64,000 bases of DNA from Catenulispora sp. MAP5-51 (GTDB lineage Bacteria > Actinomycetota > Actinomycetes > Streptomycetales > Catenulisporaceae). Position 1 is the stretch's first letter. Each line of letters begins with the position of its first letter. The translations under genes were made by a program, and so were the position numbers. Positions 61,444 to 64,000 of the stretch are shown piece by piece. The stretch is taken from positions 53,552 to 117,551 of the forward strand of contig NZ_JBGCCH010000032.1 of assembly GCF_041261205.1 (NCBI RefSeq), in the 5' to 3' direction. The notes under the pieces were generated by a model. That model was given only the letters and a program-made list of their open reading frames with translations, searched no databases and was not told the origin of the DNA.

Positions 61444-63554
61444 AACGCACTGCCACCGCACCACCACACCGTCAGGGAACCGCCACAGCGCGGACCACCC
61501 GACCGCTCGCGCTCATCAGTACCCTCATCCTGGTCCTCGCCGGCCTGACCAGCTTGGTCGGCGCCCGGCCCGCGCACGCCGACGCGGTGTCGATCACCGT
61601 CGACGGCACCAGTTCCGGACGGGTCTTCGACGGCGTCGGCGCGATCAGCGCCGGCGGCGGCAACTCCCGCCTGCTGATCGACTACCCCGAGCCACAGCGC
61701 AGCCAACTGCTCGACTACCTGTTCAAGCCCGGCTACGGCGCCGCGCTACAGGGCCTGAAGATCGAGGTCGGCGGCGACACCAACTCCTCCGACGGCTCCC
61801 AGCCCAGCCATGAGCACACGCGCGGTGTCGTCGACTGCCACCAGGGCAACGAGTGGTGGCTGGCCCAGCAGGCCAAAGCCCGCAACCCCGACCTCAAGCT
61901 CGCCGCGCTGTCCGAGGGCGCGCCCGGCTGGATCGGCGTCGACGACCCGAACAACCCCAATCCCGGCCAGGGCTACTTCTGGTCCACCGACGAGATCAAC
62001 TACCTGATGGACTGGCTCGGCTGCGCCAAACAGAACGGCCTGACCATCGACTACCTCGGCGGCTGGGACGAACGTGGCTACGACAAGGGCTGGTACGAGA
62101 ACCTGAAGGCAGCCCTGGTCTCCCACGGCTACCCCACGAAAGTCATCGCAGACGATGACAACACATGGCGTGTCGGAGAAGGCCTGGCCGCGGACCCGGC
62201 GTTCAGCGCCGCCGTCGACATCGTCGCCGTGCACTACCCCTGCGGCTGGAACTCGGATTCCAAAACCTGCTACGACCCCAGTCAGCCAGGCCAGCAGTTG
62301 GCCATCGACTCCGGCAAAACCATGTGGGACAGCGAGGGCGGAACACAGCCCACCGACGAAGGGGCGACGGCCGTGGCCCGGTCGATCAACCGCGAATACA
62401 TCGACGGGCGCATAACGTCCTACTGGAACTGGCCGGCCATCGCCGCGCTGTACCCGAACCTGCCGTGGAACACCGCCGGCATGTCGATCGCCAACCAGCC
62501 CTGGTCCGGCAACTACCACATCGGCAAGACCACCTGGGTCACCGCGCACACCACCCAGTTCGCGCAGCCCGGCTGGCAGTACCTCGATTCGGCCAGTGGC
62601 TACCTCGGCGGCGACCGCTCCAATGGCAGTTATGTGAGCAGGAAGTCGCCGAACAACTCCGACTACAGCACCGTGATCGAAACAATCGACGCCAGCGCGG
62701 CGCAGACGTTGTCGGTCAACGTCGCCGGCGGTCTGTCGACCGGCACCGTCCACGTGTGGGCCACCAACTTGAACTCCTCGAACTCCGCCGACTACTTCGT
62801 CAATCTCCCCGACATCACGCCCAGTGGCGGCAGCTACTCGCTGACCCTGCAGCCCGGCTATGTCTACACCCTGACCACCACTACAGGGCAGAGCAAGGGC
62901 GATGCCACATCGCCGCCGGCGGCGCCGCTGGCGCTGCCGTACAGCGACAACTTCCAGACTCCGGCAGCCAGTACCTCCCCGAAGTACTTCTCCGACATGA
63001 ACGGCTCTTTCAACACCGTCTCCTGCGGCGGCGGGCGTGCCGGAACCTGCCTGCGGCAGATGGCACCCACCGAACCGATCCGCTGGACCGGCGAGAACTA
63101 CGACGCCCCATACACGATCATGGGCGACAACTCCTGGGGCGACTACACCGTCACCTCCGACGTCATGCTCGAACAACCCGGCAGCATCGAACTACTCGGC
63201 CGCGTCGGCGAGCAGAAAGTCGAAAACCACGCCCTGGACGCCTACCACCTGTACGTGTCCGACACCGGGGCCTGGTCCATCAAGAAGAGCTACGCCACCG
63301 CGGGAACCGCTCCGGGTCCGGATGACCTGTGGGCCTTCACTGAGCTGGCGTCCGGGACCGCGACGGCGCTGGGCACCGGCAGCTGGCACACCATCGCCTT
63401 CGGATTGCAGGGCTCCACGCTGACGGCCAGCATCGACGGCACCGTCGTGGGGCAAGCCACCGACTCCAGTTACAGCACCGGTCTGACCGGCCTCGGGGTC
63501 GCCGGATACCAGACCGACCAGTTCTCGAACTTCTCCGTGACCGCCGGCAGCTGA
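61440..63554 (+). CDS. Secreted GH59 galactosylceramidase-like beta-galactosidase, copy 2
   Basis: A 704-residue exported GH59 enzyme, paralogue of the one at 46.8-48.8 kb. The signal peptide (LALISTLILVLAGLTSLVGARPAHA) ends near residue 47. The family start GRVFDGVGAISAGGG (60-74) is the same. The acid/base E211 lies in GGWDERGYDKGW and the nucleophile E299 in MWDSEGG; Asp again replaces the clan GH-A Asn before the acid/base. The C-terminal beta-sandwich (about 530-704) has a ten-residue insert, TAGTAPGPDD, absent in copy 1. The GTG start has GAGGAGGAA upstream and overlaps the kinase stop. Confidence 0.9.
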   Translation: MKRTATAPPHRQGTATARTTRPLALISTLILVLAGLTSLVGARPAHADAVSITVDGTSSGRVFDGVGAISAGGGNSRLLIDYPEPQRSQLLDYLFKPGYGAALQGLKIEVGGDTNSSDGSQPSHEHTRGVVDCHQGNEWWLAQQAKARNPDLKLAALSEGAPGWIGVDDPNNPNPGQGYFWSTDEINYLMDWLGCAKQNGLTIDYLGGWDERGYDKGWYENLKAALVSHGYPTKVIADDDNTWRVGEGLAADPAFSAAVDIVAVHYPCGWNSDSKTCYDPSQPGQQLAIDSGKTMWDSEGGTQPTDEGATAVARSINREYIDGRITSYWNWPAIAALYPNLPWNTAGMSIANQPWSGNYHIGKTTWVTAHTTQFAQPGWQYLDSASGYLGGDRSNGSYVSRKSPNNSDYSTVIETIDASAAQTLSVNVAGGLSTGTVHVWATNLNSSNSADYFVNLPDITPSGGSYSLTLQPGYVYTLTTTTGQSKGDATSPPAAPLALPYSDNFQTPAASTSPKYFSDMNGSFNTVSCGGGRAGTCLRQMAPTEPIRWTGENYDAPYTIMGDNSWGDYTVTSDVMLEQPGSIELLGRVGEQKVENHALDAYHLYVSDTGAWSIKKSYATAGTAPGPDDLWAFTELASGTATALGTGSWHTIAFGLQGSTLTASIDGTVVGQATDSSYSTGLTGLGVAGYQTDQFSNFSVTAGS

Positions 63555-63583
63555 GGGCCCGCAACTCAGCCAGCCGATCAATT

Positions 63584-63617
63584 GGGTGCCGGACTCGCGT
63601 CCACGAGTCCGGCACCC
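63584..63617 (+). terminator. Terminator of the GH59 copy 2 unit
   Basis: GGGTGCCGGACTCG (63584-63597) pairs perfectly with CGAGTCCGGCACCC (63604-63617) around a six-base loop. It begins 30 bp after the stop codon. Confidence 0.8.
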
Positions 63618-64000
63618 AGCACCCCTTCTGTCCTGTGGCACTGAGCCTTCTGGAATCTCTCGCCCCGCGGTCCATCGAAAACTCGCAATCCAGACGGTGG
63701 CCGCGGATCTCCTTCTTTTGGGGCGCCCCTGACCTATGGGTGGGTGGGTGTGGCTGGTTGCGGTTTGTTTGTGGGCTGATAGTCACAGGCGTTTCTTGAC
63801 GGCTTCGCGCGGGGTCTGCGGGATCCGTTGGTGGCGCGGGTCGGGGGGGTGGTGCTTGTTTCGCGGGGCGGTGGTGGTGTGGGTAGGTGGTTGGCTCTAC
63901 TGCGGCAGTCAAGGTCAAGAGCCACAGTCAAGAGCTGAAGAGCGCCTCCGGCGGCGCCTGCGCGGCGAGCGGCCTCGCTCCGGGGAGTGGGGGCCGCGCT
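63618..64000. other. Window end without a recognisable gene
   Basis: No frame with protein-like character is seen. The stretch 63730-63900 is strand-biased, rich in G and T on the plus strand (GTGGGTGGGTGTGG and similar), with an AT-richer patch at 63755-63800. Any gene present would begin outside the window. Confidence 0.4.

Noticed and set aside
61746..63176. A 476-codon minus-strand frame opposite GH59 copy 2
   Set aside because: Shadow of the GH59 frame; an equivalent shadow (47788-48555) exists opposite copy 1, as expected for antisense of homologous genes.
63730..64000. G-rich tract at the window end as a structured element
   Set aside because: The runs of G are irregular and no stem or coding frame is convincing; context beyond the window is needed.

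Overview
The window is high-GC DNA from an actinobacterium, probably a soil saprophyte of the Catenulispora/Actinospica type. That genus-level guess rests on style only: the cmk-plsC-der order, a GC-rich tRNA-Pro(GGG), GTG/TTG starts, and many secreted CAZymes with CBM/ricin/fascin modules. No rRNA or marker gene fixes the taxon.

Layout. 1-3.2 kb is conserved chromosome: the end of cmk, plsC, der and tRNA-Pro with a terminator. 3.4-9.9 kb is an insertion-scarred strip: one complete IS, an IS30 tail, two more transposase relics and a broken fdhF-type gene, interleaved with an isochorismatase-like/MmgE-PrpD pair and an alpha/beta hydrolase. 10-18.5 kb holds a membrane protein, a secreted Cys-repeat protein, a secreted beta-helix protein, an OmpR-type two-component system, an acyltransferase and an ECF sigma factor. 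The last three units each follow a direct repeat CCTCA-N6-CCTCA (11-bp period), which suggests a small regulon. 18.5-19.35 kb is a graveyard of gene relics.

19.4-63.6 kb is a large carbohydrate-utilisation region. Its first block (19-39 kb) has two ROK regulators, a Tat-exported TIM-barrel-like enzyme with CBM32 and ricin modules, a 1133-aa (alpha/alpha)6-type glycosidase ending in three fascin-like repeats, a sugar ABC importer, an IMPase-family phosphatase, a GH1 beta-glucosidase, and a GH2 beta-galactosidase coupled to a GH29 fucosidase. Related AGGTA-N3-TAC operators lie in front of the ROK gene, the importer, GH1 and GH2. The middle (39-49 kb) has a GGDEF protein, a truncated sortase-anchored metalloprotease, and a minus-strand unit GH59 - APC permease - GH31.

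The last block (49-63.6 kb) contains a nine-gene minus-strand run: LacI regulator, ABC importer (three genes), galactonate dehydratase DgoD, SDR dehydrogenase, KDPGal-type aldolase, PfkB kinase and SMP-30 lactonase. Together these give every step of an oxidative De Ley-Doudoroff-type galactose pathway. Beyond it, on the plus strand, lie a thioredoxin-fold protein, a second beta-helix protein, a second PfkB kinase and a second GH59. The GH59 and beta-helix genes are therefore each present as close paralogous pairs.

Working model (inference): secreted GH59, beta-helix and other enzymes release galactosides and other sugars from a plant or microbial galactan or glycolipid. The two ABC systems import them. 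Cytoplasmic GH2/GH1/GH29 trim them, and galactose is oxidised to pyruvate plus glyceraldehyde-3-phosphate under LacI/ROK control.
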